Assembly (NCBI GenBank): GCA_018713255.1
Contig: DVFL01000014.1
Coordinates: 1-64,000, forward strand
Length of the DNA: 64,000 nucleotides
Direction: 5' to 3'
Source: Candidatus Cottocaccamicrobium excrementipullorum
GTDB taxonomy: Bacteria > Bacillota > Clostridia > Lachnospirales > Lachnospiraceae
The stretch's first letter is position 1, and each line of letters starts with the position of its first letter. A program made the translations under genes and the position numbers. Below, one piece after another: positions 1-7,378 of the stretch. The notes beneath the pieces are model-generated. The model searched no databases and had not been told where the DNA came from. It was given only the letters and a program-made list of their open reading frames with translations.

Positions 1-82
1 ATGAAGAGGGCAACGAAGCATTACATTGTTGTTATTCAGCCTATCGAAATACCTTAATGAAGGTGGCCGTTGGGCTCCGCCG

Positions 83-114
83 GGTGGCCGCTGGCAAACG
101 CACCAGTGGCCGCC
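83..114 (+). repeat. GC-rich hairpin upstream of split kinase gene
   Basis: The arms GGCCGCTGG and CCAGTGGCC (86-94 and 103-111) pair with one G-U wobble and extend outward by about three more pairs around an 8-base loop. The surrounding stretch (61-120) is much more GC-rich than the rest and repeats GGTGGCCG twice. No T-run follows, so it is not a clear terminator. It could be a leader structure or a small insertion at the 5' end of the next gene. Bases 1-57 could also encode an 18-residue peptide or be the tail of a gene to the left. The window edge prevents a decision. Confidence 0.4.
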
Positions 115-157
115 GTGCGGCGCAAATTGCACCCAGACCTTGATTTTGCTGTGGTGC

Positions 158-568
158 ATGATTTTTGTCCGGATGCAGCTGGAACGTCTTCCTTATATGG
201 TTTTTATCTTCGCAGGGTTTCAGGGCATTCTGGGAGTTCTTTTGCTGTACTGGGTCCGGATGGCCTGGAAGGAGAGCAGTCTTCTGGAAAAGCGGGAGAG
301 GCTGGCTCTGCTGGAGAAAGAGAATGCTGCGGTGTATGCCCATTATCAAGAGATGGGACAGGCTTATGCCAGTCTCCATAAGCTTCAGCACGATTTTAAC
401 AATCTGATGAACACCGCCTCTTTCTTAGCTGGTGAGGGTGAGATTAAGAAGGCGGAGCAGATGTTCGCCGATGTGGAGTCTATGCTTAAGGAGGCTCAGG
501 ATGACCGGAGCGCCCAGACTGTCCAGAGCCTTCCAAGTGACCTGGATTTCCAGAATGGGGAAGGGTGA
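158..568 (+). CDS. Split sensor kinase, membrane anchor plus phosphoacceptor-type helix
   Basis: This short protein of about 136 residues has one membrane segment near its N-terminus (LPYMVFIFAGFQGILGVLLL). A coiled-coil region follows, then a helix carrying LHKLQHDFNNLMN, the HDxxN-type H-box of AgrC/SpoOB-like histidine kinases. It ends shortly after the dimerisation helix and has no ATP-binding (GHKL) domain. The frame is open back to base 5, but the upstream part reads as non-protein-like GC-rich sequence, so I prefer the ATG at 158. No good ribosome-binding site supports it, and the TTG at 26 in the ORF track is equally unsupported. The stop overlaps a GTG of the next gene. It probably supplies the phosphoacceptor half of a kinase whose ATPase is the next protein, or is a 5'-truncated remnant. 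Confidence 0.5.
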   Translation: MIFVRMQLERLPYMVFIFAGFQGILGVLLLYWVRMAWKESSLLEKRERLALLEKENAAVYAHYQEMGQAYASLHKLQHDFNNLMNTASFLAGEGEIKKAEQMFADVESMLKEAQDDRSAQTVQSLPSDLDFQNGEG

Positions 569-573
569 GGAAA

Positions 574-1464
574 ATGACCAATAAGAGTTTTCAGAGGCTT
601 CGGTTTCAATATATTAGTTTGGTAACGGGACAGATCATTGTTCTGGTGTGTATTTATCTTTCCTTGAATCCATCGACCAGTTTTCCGATTTTTTTGTGCA
701 GCCTTGGAGTGACGGCCCTGACCATCTGTTTTAACGGGCTTTTTCTGTTTCTTCTTTGGCTCCGTAACAAACGAGAAGCTCTGACCAGGCAGATCCATGA
801 GTACGAGTTCTGGGAGGGGATTAACAGGAAACGGGAGATTTCGGAGAAGGAGATCGAAAAGGATCGGGAAGAATTGCTTAAGGGCCTGTGGACACAGCTG
901 AAAGCGGCCAGGCTGGGAGCTGCTAGGCTGGAAACGGCTAGGCAGGGAGCAGTCAGACAGGAACCAGCCAGGCAGGGAGAAGTTTCAGCTTCTGTCAGGG
1001 AAGGGAGAAGCAAAGAGGAAGGGAAATTGTTGGAGAAATTTTCCTGGGATTCTCGGCTGTGCGGAAATATGATTGCGGATATTGTGCTGAAGGAGAAGAT
1101 GCGGGAATGTGCAGCAAAGGAGATTGATTTTCAAGTCCAGGCGGAGCTGCCGGAGGGGCTGAAGATGAAAGATTATCATCTGTGCAGTCTGCTGACGAAT
1201 CTTTTGGACAATGCGGTGGAGGCCTGTCAGGAACTTCCGAAAGGGATGGGAGTTATTGAATTTAAAACTTCCCTTCAGGCCTCCTATCTGCTCATCCATC
1301 TGGAAAATACAGCCGATATCCATCATGTGGACAGGCCTAAACGGATCGGTCATGGCTGGGGAAGGGAGATTATTCAGGAGATTGTTCATGATTATCATGG
1401 GGAGATCAGCGCTGCCTTTCAAAAGGGAAGATTTTTGACGGATATTGTGATTGAGGTGCTGTGA
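574..1464 (+). CDS. GHKL-domain sensor kinase-like membrane protein without an H-box
   Basis: About 296 residues. Two membrane segments lie at roughly 15-35 and 40-65. A charged linker contains a five-residue repeat of the type ARLGA/ARLET/ARQGA/VRQEP/ARQGE, and a GHKL ATPase domain of the AgrC/CitA type follows. The N-box is LTNLLDNAVEAC, and the glycine-rich lid reads GHGWG near the C-terminus. The position where the phosphoacceptor His should precede the ATPase holds the repeat linker and has no HDxxN motif. The start at ATG 574 follows GGGTGAGGAAA; the GTG at 565 overlaps the upstream stop. Together with the preceding gene it makes one complete set of kinase parts. No response regulator is visible in the window; it may lie to the left. 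Confidence 0.65.
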   Translation: MTNKSFQRLRFQYISLVTGQIIVLVCIYLSLNPSTSFPIFLCSLGVTALTICFNGLFLFLLWLRNKREALTRQIHEYEFWEGINRKREISEKEIEKDREELLKGLWTQLKAARLGAARLETARQGAVRQEPARQGEVSASVREGRSKEEGKLLEKFSWDSRLCGNMIADIVLKEKMRECAAKEIDFQVQAELPEGLKMKDYHLCSLLTNLLDNAVEACQELPKGMGVIEFKTSLQASYLLIHLENTADIHHVDRPKRIGHGWGREIIQEIVHDYHGEISAAFQKGRFLTDIVIEVL

Positions 1465-1470
1465 AAATGG

Positions 1471-1514
1471 AAATCCTGCATTTGTCTGGAAGATGGATAA
1501 ATGCAGGATTTTTT
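1471..1514 (+). terminator. Rho-independent terminator after the split kinase
   Basis: The arms AAATCCTGCATTT and AAATGCAGGATTT are perfectly complementary over 13 bp with a 15-base loop, followed by a run of T. It lies 6 bases after the stop codon of the GHKL gene and separates it from the ATPase cassette. Confidence 0.9.
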
Positions 1515-1576
1515 ATGAAAAAATGAAAAACATTATTAGAAAAAAGGAATAAAAAATGCAAAAACAGGGAAAAGAA

Positions 1577-1605
1577 TTGCGAAAAAGATTGGGCCGTGTT
1601 AAAAT
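1577..1605 (+). promoter_or_regulatory. Putative sigma-A promoter of the ATPase cassette
   Basis: TTGCGA and TAAAAT are separated by 17 bases and lie 22 bases upstream of the ATPase start, with AAAGGAGGTC between them as ribosome-binding site. Confidence 0.55.
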
Positions 1606-1627
1606 AAGGTAAAGGAGGTCAAGGATC

Positions 1628-3019
1628 ATGGCAAGAATTGTAAGATTGTCTTCGCTGTCCATTTCTAATATCAAAAATGTTAGAAATGGACGAATTATTA
1701 TGCCAAATACTAGTCGCAAGCAATTATCTTATAAGAATGCAGAAGTACTGGGATTGTATGGTCAAAATGGATCTGGAAAAACAGCGGTTATTGATACACT
1801 TTACTATTTACAAAGTATTATGATTGGGAAAGAGATCGAAGCGGAAATCGCGGATTATATTGATGCCAATAGTGATCAGGCTGAAATTGCCGTAGATTTT
1901 AATATTTTTGCGGAAGATGTTATATATGAAGCTGGATATAGGGTTGTCTTACGGAGGAGTGAACGTGGTGCGGAAATTTTTCGTGAAACCTTAAGCTGTG
2001 CGGTAAATAAAGGAACATCTAGAAGCAATAAGACTGTTTTTATGGATTATTATCGATTGGATAAAGACAATATATTTGTTCCTAAAAAGAGATTAGATGA
2101 GATTGTTGAAGCGAATGCAGAGAATAAAACTGACCTTATTGTAGCTCGAAAGATGGCGGAAAGGAGCAACTGCTCATATATTTTTGGTGAAAGCAGCAGG
2201 GAAATTTTTTGCAGGAATTATGATAACAATTTCAAACATTATGCAGAAGTAATCAAGGCCCTGTTTAAATTTGCACTGACAGATTTGTTCGTGATTCGTA
2301 ATACGCATTCAGGTGTAATATCAGCTAATTTTTTATTACCTATGGCATTTAAAGTTGAACAGAATGAAAAAGGAATGAAAGGGGACTTTGCTATCCCATT
2401 AACAAAGCCGGTTGTGTTAGATGAAGAAAGAAAAAGGCTTTTAGATACTATTGTTGAACAGATTAATATGGTTCTATTTACGATTATTCCTGGGATGAAG
2501 ATCTCTGTTCATGATTATGGAGTACAGATGCTGGACTCAGGGGAAAATGGTTATCGAGTAGAACTGGTTTCTCTTCGTGAGAACATGCCGCCGATTCCGA
2601 TACGTATGGAATCAGAAGGAATTATTAAAATTATCTCTATTTTAAATGCATTAATTCAGGCATTTGGAAATCCGTCAATTTGTCTCGCAATTGATAAATT
2701 AGACGCAGGAATTTTTGAGTACATGCTTGGAGAGTTGCTTGATATTTTTAATCATAATGCAAAGGGACAGCTAATATTTACTTCTCACAATCTTCGCGCT
2801 TTGGAGATGTTGGATAAGGATAGTATTATGTTTTCTACAACAAACCCAGACAGAAGATATATTCGAATGAAGAATGTGAAGGCTTCCAATAATCTTAGAG
2901 ATACTTATCTTAGAGGAATTACCCTTGGCGGCCAGGATGAGGTGATTTATGAAGAAACGGACAGTTTAAGGATTGCGCGTGCATTTAGAAAGGCGGGAAG
3001 AGCAATACAGCATGAATGA
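1628..3019 (+). CDS. AAA/ABC-type ATPase (AAA_15/21-like) of a two-gene cassette
   Basis: 463 residues. A P-loop GLYGQNGSGKTAVID lies near residues 39-53, within the N-terminal beta-sheet expected of ABC-like ATPases that act alone (OLD/AAA_15/AAA_21 type). The C-terminal half has the rest of the fold: an acidic strand LAIDKLDAGIFEYMLGELL, then GQLIFTSHNLRALE with the switch His, then a tail with RYIRMKNVK. The canonical catalytic Glu after the Walker B Asp is Lys here (IDK rather than IDE), explicable by one G-to-A change. The gene is clearly more AT-rich than its neighbours, has its own promoter and overlaps the following small gene, so the pair travels as a unit. Such ATPase/partner pairs are common among anti-phage and other accessory systems, but the specific function is unknown. 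Confidence 0.75.
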   Translation: MARIVRLSSLSISNIKNVRNGRIIMPNTSRKQLSYKNAEVLGLYGQNGSGKTAVIDTLYYLQSIMIGKEIEAEIADYIDANSDQAEIAVDFNIFAEDVIYEAGYRVVLRRSERGAEIFRETLSCAVNKGTSRSNKTVFMDYYRLDKDNIFVPKKRLDEIVEANAENKTDLIVARKMAERSNCSYIFGESSREIFCRNYDNNFKHYAEVIKALFKFALTDLFVIRNTHSGVISANFLLPMAFKVEQNEKGMKGDFAIPLTKPVVLDEERKRLLDTIVEQINMVLFTIIPGMKISVHDYGVQMLDSGENGYRVELVSLRENMPPIPIRMESEGIIKIISILNALIQAFGNPSICLAIDKLDAGIFEYMLGELLDIFNHNAKGQLIFTSHNLRALEMLDKDSIMFSTTNPDRRYIRMKNVKASNNLRDTYLRGITLGGQDEVIYEETDSLRIARAFRKAGRAIQHE

Positions 3020-3491
3020 AAATATTCATATCTCTGATGCGGATGGTGTGTATATTTCTGAGAATGATGTCATTGGAGCCGAGGTGGATGATATACAGTA
3101 TTATGAGGATCATATTGCTGCAAGAAATGTATATGCTGTCATAGAGCGCAATAAACGAAAAGGGGATATTTTATACAAACTTAGAAAAACAAAAAAGGTT
3201 CATGGCATATCATATCGAATTTATTTTAATTCCTGTAACTTGAAACATGTGCTGTATGGAGAACTTAGAAACTATTCTGACGAGGAAAAACAGATCTTAT
3301 CCGATGATTTTGCAGACAGATATGATGGAAAAGCAGGCGAATTTGTAGAATTTATATCGGATTTATCTATAGCAGTTCCAGGAACATATCAGAAAACATG
3401 GGATTATATTGAACAGAATAGTAATTCGTTAAATCGGCATTCGAATATGCATCTGATATTTGAAAAAGCACAAATGCCTGGATTGCAATGA
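3012..3491 (+). CDS. Small partner protein of the ATPase, unknown function
   Basis: 159 residues from ATG 3012, which overlaps the ATPase stop by 8 bases, indicating translational coupling. The track start at 2973 runs further into the ATPase and lacks a ribosome-binding site. The N-terminal 45 residues are acidic; the middle is basic (ERNKRKGDILYKLRKTKK). The C-terminal part has motifs such as CNLKHVLYGEL and NSLNRHSNMHLIF, which faintly recall the end of RloB/TOPRIM-like partner proteins of AAA_15 ATPases. I cannot place a TOPRIM Glu or DxD motif, so no nuclease call is made. Its AT-rich composition matches the ATPase. It may be the effector or a regulatory partner. Confidence 0.65.
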   Translation: MNENIHISDADGVYISENDVIGAEVDDIQYYEDHIAARNVYAVIERNKRKGDILYKLRKTKKVHGISYRIYFNSCNLKHVLYGELRNYSDEEKQILSDDFADRYDGKAGEFVEFISDLSIAVPGTYQKTWDYIEQNSNSLNRHSNMHLIFEKAQMPGLQ

Positions 3492-3549
3492 GCTAAAATA
3501 TCGCAGCCCATTTGAAGGGGCGGAGAGTAATTAGCAGAAGGAGCACAAA

Positions 3550-3933
3550 ATGAATGTAAAGCAGATTCACCACGTAGCCATTATTGTATCTGACTATCCT
3601 AAATCCAAGGATTTTTATGTGAATAAGCTTGGATTTCCCATTATTCGGGAGAATTACCGGCCTGGGCGGGGAGACTGGAAGCTGGATCTTCGAGTAAATG
3701 ATCACACGGAACTGGAGATTTTCGGTGTTACTAATCCGCCGCCCCGGGTCACCGGTCCCGAAGCCGCAGGCCTGCGCCACCTGGCTTTCTATACGGACGA
3801 TATCGAAGAAACGGTAAAAGAGCTGGAGGAGAAGGGCATTGAAGTGGAGCCGATTCGGGTGGATGAATATTCCGGCGGCAGGTTTACTTTCTTTAAAGAT
3901 CCGGATGGACTTCCGTTGGAGCTGCATGAGTAA
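3550..3933 (+). CDS. VOC family protein (glyoxalase/YaeR-like)
   Basis: 127 residues, a single vicinal oxygen chelate module pair. The metal-ligand positions of the family are present: His in IHHVAIIV, Glu in TELEIF, His in LRHLAFY and Glu in PLELHE. Residues such as GFPIIRENYRP and DPDGLPLELHE match the small lactoylglutathione-lyase-like YaeR group found widely in Firmicutes. The start follows GAAGGAGCACAAA. It lies 58 bases after the ATPase cassette but has neighbour-like base composition, so it is probably not part of it. The substrate cannot be told from sequence. Confidence 0.85.
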   Translation: MNVKQIHHVAIIVSDYPKSKDFYVNKLGFPIIRENYRPGRGDWKLDLRVNDHTELEIFGVTNPPPRVTGPEAAGLRHLAFYTDDIEETVKELEEKGIEVEPIRVDEYSGGRFTFFKDPDGLPLELHE

Positions 3934-3945
3934 GGGGCATAAAGG

Positions 3946-3998
3946 AAGTAAGCCTCTAAGCCATAAAGATAGGGAGTGTATGATTTAGGGGCTTACTT
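3946..3998. repeat. 14-bp inverted repeat between converging genes
   Basis: AAGTAAGCCTCTAA (3946-3959) pairs with TTAGGGGCTTACTT (3985-3998), with one U-G pair and a 25-base loop. It lies between the VOC gene (+) and the serine hydrolase gene (-), where a bidirectional terminator would be expected. There is no clear T-run on either strand. Confidence 0.5.
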
Positions 3999-4012
3999 GA
4001 TGATGGAATAAA

Positions 4013-5449
4013 TTAGCTGTTCAAAAATCCTTGATATTCGTTAAGTTTGGTCTCTTCTGTTTTCATCATCTGAACGGTCAGCTGATTATTGCCAAAATGC
4101 AGCTTAAAGTGAACCGAAGCGATGGACTCATCGATCAGCCAGCACAGGAGGTAAAATGTCTCTGGATCTACCCATGCGCCGGAAGCAGCACATTTTTGTT
4201 CATATCCAGGGAAAATGGATTCCTCCAGGTGCCCAAGACCAAAGGGAAGAATGTATTCTTTGCCATCCAAAATGTATTCCAGCTGGCCTTTATCCTGTCC
4301 GAAGAAAGAAACTCCCATTTCTCGAAAATTGGAAGGATTGATCAGAAGGGGATAGCGCTTCCCGCTTATCTGATACGAAGGCGTAATTGAGGAAGAGAGA
4401 ATTGGGATGGTAAGAGTCTTCTTATATTCATCCAAAGCCTGCCGGGCTTCCTCTTCTTGGGAAATAGGGCCGGGTTGCAAGTTAGGAAGAAGGTCTTCGT
4501 GAACTGCCCGGTAAATGATATTGGTGGCTCCGTTCATTCCCTGGGTATCGGCGGTGATAACGACTGCCACATCATGATGGGGATAGCATAATAGTAACTG
4601 ATCACCCATGCCGCAGCAAGCGTAACCGTCGTAAGGAAGAAGCCAGAACTGCAGACCGTAGCCTTCACGATCAGAACGATTCACCACAGGAGAAGAATGG
4701 AAGGTGGTGGCGCGGCGGATATAATCCTCTGGATAGAGCTGTCGGCCTCCTTCTGTGTGATAATGTTCCAAATCTTTTCCGTGATTCATGAGGAGAAGTC
4801 CTACCCGAAGCAGGTCTTCCGGACGGGCCATGAGTCCGCTGCCTCCAATGGAGGTGCCGAACGGATCAGAAAGAATGTAGGATTCCTCGCTGAATCCGAT
4901 TTCTCGAAGAACCCGGTCTTTTAAAAAGGAGAGAATATTTTGGCCGGTAATTTTTTCCACAAGAGCGCAAAGGGTATGGCTGGCGGAAGTATCATACATG
5001 AAAATAGTACCTGGTCTGCGAGCCGGAGGGGTCTGAAAGAAGCTTTTTACCCAGTTTTCGGTAGTGCTGGTTTTATTGTATGTGGTTTTTAAATGACAGC
5101 TTCGCATTTCCAGCATCTGTTCAATAGTCATGGAAGTCAGCCAGGGATGAGGAATGCCGGGCAGGTATTCGGGAAAATACTTGCAAATTGGATCGGAAAG
5201 GGAGATTTTCCCATCGTGTTCCAACAGTCCGATGGCAAGGGAGGTGAAGCTTTTAGTAACGGAGTACATTCGGTGAAGTGTGTTTCGGGTAAAGGGTTTG
5301 TAGTATACTTCTTCTGCCAGTTTTCCGTGTCTGGCAATCAGTACGCTGTGTACTGGAATCTTATTTCTTTCCAAATTAAGCAGCATGGTGTGAATTGCCT
5401 TGGAAGGAATTCCTAGTTCTTCGGGATGGCAGGTTTGCAGCTGATTCAT
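4013..5449 (-). CDS. Serine hydrolase, class C beta-lactamase/esterase family
   Basis: 478 residues, no signal peptide visible. The SxxK motif is SVTK within RMYSVTKSFTSLAIG (about residue 85), and the second catalytic Tyr is in YDTSASHTLCAL. This is the beta-lactamase-related (PF00144-type) fold used by esterases, D-aminopeptidases and PBP4*-like proteins. The C-terminal 130 residues form an extra domain. The ATG is preceded by AGGAGGATCTT. The gene lies 38 bases after the solute-binding protein gene on the same strand, so the two probably form an operon. This suggests a role in deacylating or processing an imported or surface substrate rather than beta-lactam resistance. Confidence 0.85.
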   Translation of the reverse strand: MNQLQTCHPEELGIPSKAIHTMLLNLERNKIPVHSVLIARHGKLAEEVYYKPFTRNTLHRMYSVTKSFTSLAIGLLEHDGKISLSDPICKYFPEYLPGIPHPWLTSMTIEQMLEMRSCHLKTTYNKTSTTENWVKSFFQTPPARRPGTIFMYDTSASHTLCALVEKITGQNILSFLKDRVLREIGFSEESYILSDPFGTSIGGSGLMARPEDLLRVGLLLMNHGKDLEHYHTEGGRQLYPEDYIRRATTFHSSPVVNRSDREGYGLQFWLLPYDGYACCGMGDQLLLCYPHHDVAVVITADTQGMNGATNIIYRAVHEDLLPNLQPGPISQEEEARQALDEYKKTLTIPILSSSITPSYQISGKRYPLLINPSNFREMGVSFFGQDKGQLEYILDGKEYILPFGLGHLEESIFPGYEQKCAASGAWVDPETFYLLCWLIDESIASVHFKLHFGNNQLTVQMMKTEETKLNEYQGFLNS

Positions 5450-5487
5450 AAGATCCTCCTTTTTTGTACATGCTTTTTTATTGGCAG

Positions 5488-7089
5488 TTATTGTGCATTG
5501 AGAGAGTCAACAATGGCCTGAGACCATTCCGCTCCGCCTTCGTTTTCAAAACGAGCATAACCATCTTCAATGGATAATCCTTGTACGACACAGGCGGCAA
5601 TAATAGAATTTTTTAAGCTGGTAAGATCTCCGTTATATTGACTCATGGCTTCTGTAGTTACTGGGAATGGAGCCATTGTGCAGTTGGCGTAAAATATTTC
5701 TGAAGACTCCTTATTTTCCTCACCTAAGGTGTCAGCTCCGGGGTCATCTTTCATAGGCAGGATACTTCCTTGTTGGGAGGTGATAATGGTGCCGTATTGT
5801 ACTCCGGGCTGAGAGCGCATTTCCAGCATATGAAATTCTCCATCTTTATAGGTATTCCCGCAGACAGTTTCTGCTGCGGTTGACCAGTGAACTCCTTCTA
5901 CACCGTAGATCCACAAAGTCTGCATATCGCCATTATCGAAAATGTTCTCCAGGAAATATTTAAATACTCCTTCTGGATTATCACAGCTTGAGGTAATGGC
6001 ATAGACGGGAGCATTTCTTTCCCAATACTGTCCAACCTCGGCAATCGGGGGAATAGCAACCAGTTCTCCGTCAAGGCCATTGACCTCCAATGCGTTATGA
6101 AGAGAATCTCCCCATCCTCCTGCCCAGTAGGTGAATACACCGAATTGTCCTTCGCCAAACTTTGTCCGGCAGTTGCTGGTGGCGTTAGTCAAAGTTTCTT
6201 TGTCGACCCATCCGTTATTGTAAGCTTCCTGCATTCTCTGGATGGCTTCTTTCATCGCGTCTTCGGTAAATCCATCTTTCCATACGCCATTTTCATCCTG
6301 GTAAAATGAAGGGAAGGCATCTTGATAGAATTCTGGAAGATAATTGGTATACGGGGCCTCATTTCCAATAAAGCCGGCTGCAGAAACGCCTACGGTATTT
6401 CCATCAATTCCATCTCCGTCAGGATCGCCATGGGAAAAGGCATCTAAGACGGCGCAGTATTCCTCATAGTTGGTGGGAACTGAAAGGCCGCAGTTATCCA
6501 GCCATTGCTGACGAATATAGGTAACGCATCCGCCGCCGCTGGCCAAAGACAAACCATATAGTTTTCCATCCAGCAGATTGCTTTCTACCACATCTTTTCT
6601 CACGTCCGGATCTTTCATCATGGAGGAATTTTCCCAGGCTTCAGTCATGTCCCACAGGGCGCCTTCAGCAGCATAGCCGGAATAGTAGGAAGAGCCAAGA
6701 ATAATGACATCCGGCCAATTTTCAGGGCCGCTGGCAAAAGTCTGTCCTACTACGTCGTAGTAAGCATCATGATCCGGCTGAATGATTTCTAAATCAATTC
6801 CGGTTAGTTCTTCCCATCTCTGTACCCATTCTTCCTGACCGTCAGCTTTGGTAGCTTGGAAGGTTCCGTCTACCATAATAGTGATTTTTTCGGGTTTTTC
6901 TACTTCATTGTCTTCAGAAGATTCTGAGGTTTTTTCTGTAGCCTGGACCGAGGTACCGGCGTCTGTTGAGTTGTTGGTGGTTGCAGATGAAGAATTGGTT
7001 TCTGAGGTAGAAGTTCCTTGGCAGCCAGATAATAAGAGGGATAAAGAAACAGCCGTTGCTGCTGCCAGAGATGTTTTTCGGATTTTCAT
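5488..7089 (-). CDS. Extracellular solute-binding lipoprotein, LplA-like (SBP 1)
   Basis: 533 residues with a lipoprotein signal peptide ending in LLLSGC. A Ser/Thr-rich linker follows, then a family 1 sugar-binding fold. A calcium-loop-like segment DPDGDGIDGN lies near residue 225, as in the LplA/YtcQ group that serves LplB/YtcP-type permeases. It is strongly similar along its length to the second SBP at 22164, for example EEWVQRWEELTGIDLEIIQP against DEWVKRWEELTGIELEIIQP. No permease or ATPase gene is present in the window. It is divergent from a membrane-bound AraC regulator at 7379 and heads an operon with the serine hydrolase. A complex sugar is the likely ligand, taken up by permeases encoded elsewhere. 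Confidence 0.9.
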   Translation of the reverse strand: MKIRKTSLAAATAVSLSLLLSGCQGTSTSETNSSSATTNNSTDAGTSVQATEKTSESSEDNEVEKPEKITIMVDGTFQATKADGQEEWVQRWEELTGIDLEIIQPDHDAYYDVVGQTFASGPENWPDVIILGSSYYSGYAAEGALWDMTEAWENSSMMKDPDVRKDVVESNLLDGKLYGLSLASGGGCVTYIRQQWLDNCGLSVPTNYEEYCAVLDAFSHGDPDGDGIDGNTVGVSAAGFIGNEAPYTNYLPEFYQDAFPSFYQDENGVWKDGFTEDAMKEAIQRMQEAYNNGWVDKETLTNATSNCRTKFGEGQFGVFTYWAGGWGDSLHNALEVNGLDGELVAIPPIAEVGQYWERNAPVYAITSSCDNPEGVFKYFLENIFDNGDMQTLWIYGVEGVHWSTAAETVCGNTYKDGEFHMLEMRSQPGVQYGTIITSQQGSILPMKDDPGADTLGEENKESSEIFYANCTMAPFPVTTEAMSQYNGDLTSLKNSIIAACVVQGLSIEDGYARFENEGGAEWSQAIVDSLNAQ

Positions 7090-7240
7090 ATGATGCCTCC
7101 TTTTTTGTAATGTTGTAATGTAGGATTAGCCTGTCGACGGGTAATTCCTTTTGCTTGGATAAATCCATGGTAGCATGAAAGTTTACTGTCAGCAAGAAAC
7201 GTAATTTGCTTTTGCACTGCATAATTTTGGAAAAGCAGGA

Positions 7241-7310
7241 GAACAAAATTTGTGTCAACTGAACAAAAATTTTGTTTTTGAGCGAAATAAACTGATTAAT
7301 TTAACAAAAT
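7241..7310. promoter_or_regulatory. Phased direct repeats, candidate AraC-type operators (module A)
   Basis: The core AACAAAA(T/A) occurs at 7242, 7262 and 7303 on the same strand. The spacings of 20 and 41 bases keep the copies on one face of the helix. The last copy ends 5 bases before the -35 of the regulator gene. AraC-family proteins bind direct half-sites about two helical turns apart, so these may be sites of the regulator encoded immediately downstream and may control the divergent SBP operon too. Confidence 0.5.
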
Positions 7311-7314
7311 GGAA

Positions 7315-7344
7315 TTGACTTGAAAGAAATAAAGTTGGTAAAAT
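7315..7344 (+). promoter_or_regulatory. Putative promoter of the AraC-type regulator
   Basis: TTGACT and TAAAAT are separated by 18 bases. Transcription would start near 7351, which excludes the ATG at 7343 in the ORF track as the translation start. Confidence 0.6.
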
Positions 7345-7378
7345 GGTAGTAGCTTTACGGGAGGTTGCGGCAAAAAAA

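Noticed and set aside
1-57. Short ORF of 18 codons at the left edge
   Set aside because: Position at the window edge and lack of visible ribosome-binding site make it impossible to distinguish from the end of a gene or chance.
26-157. TTG-started extension of the first kinase ORF
   Set aside because: The added residues (GGRWAPPGGRWQTHQWPP...) are not protein-like, come from a GC-rich hairpin region, and no ribosome-binding site precedes the TTG.
2973-3011. Longer start for the ATPase partner
   Set aside because: It lies deeper in the ATPase gene and has no ribosome-binding site; ATG 3012 gives the usual 8-base coupled overlap.
4013-5449. Serine hydrolase as beta-lactam resistance gene
   Set aside because: The SxxK/YxS motifs are shared with esterases; the operon with a solute-binding protein and lack of a signal peptide speak against a beta-lactamase role.
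7343-7378. Upstream ATG for the AraC membrane regulator
   Set aside because: It sits inside the -10 region of the predicted promoter; ATG 7379 follows GGGAGG.
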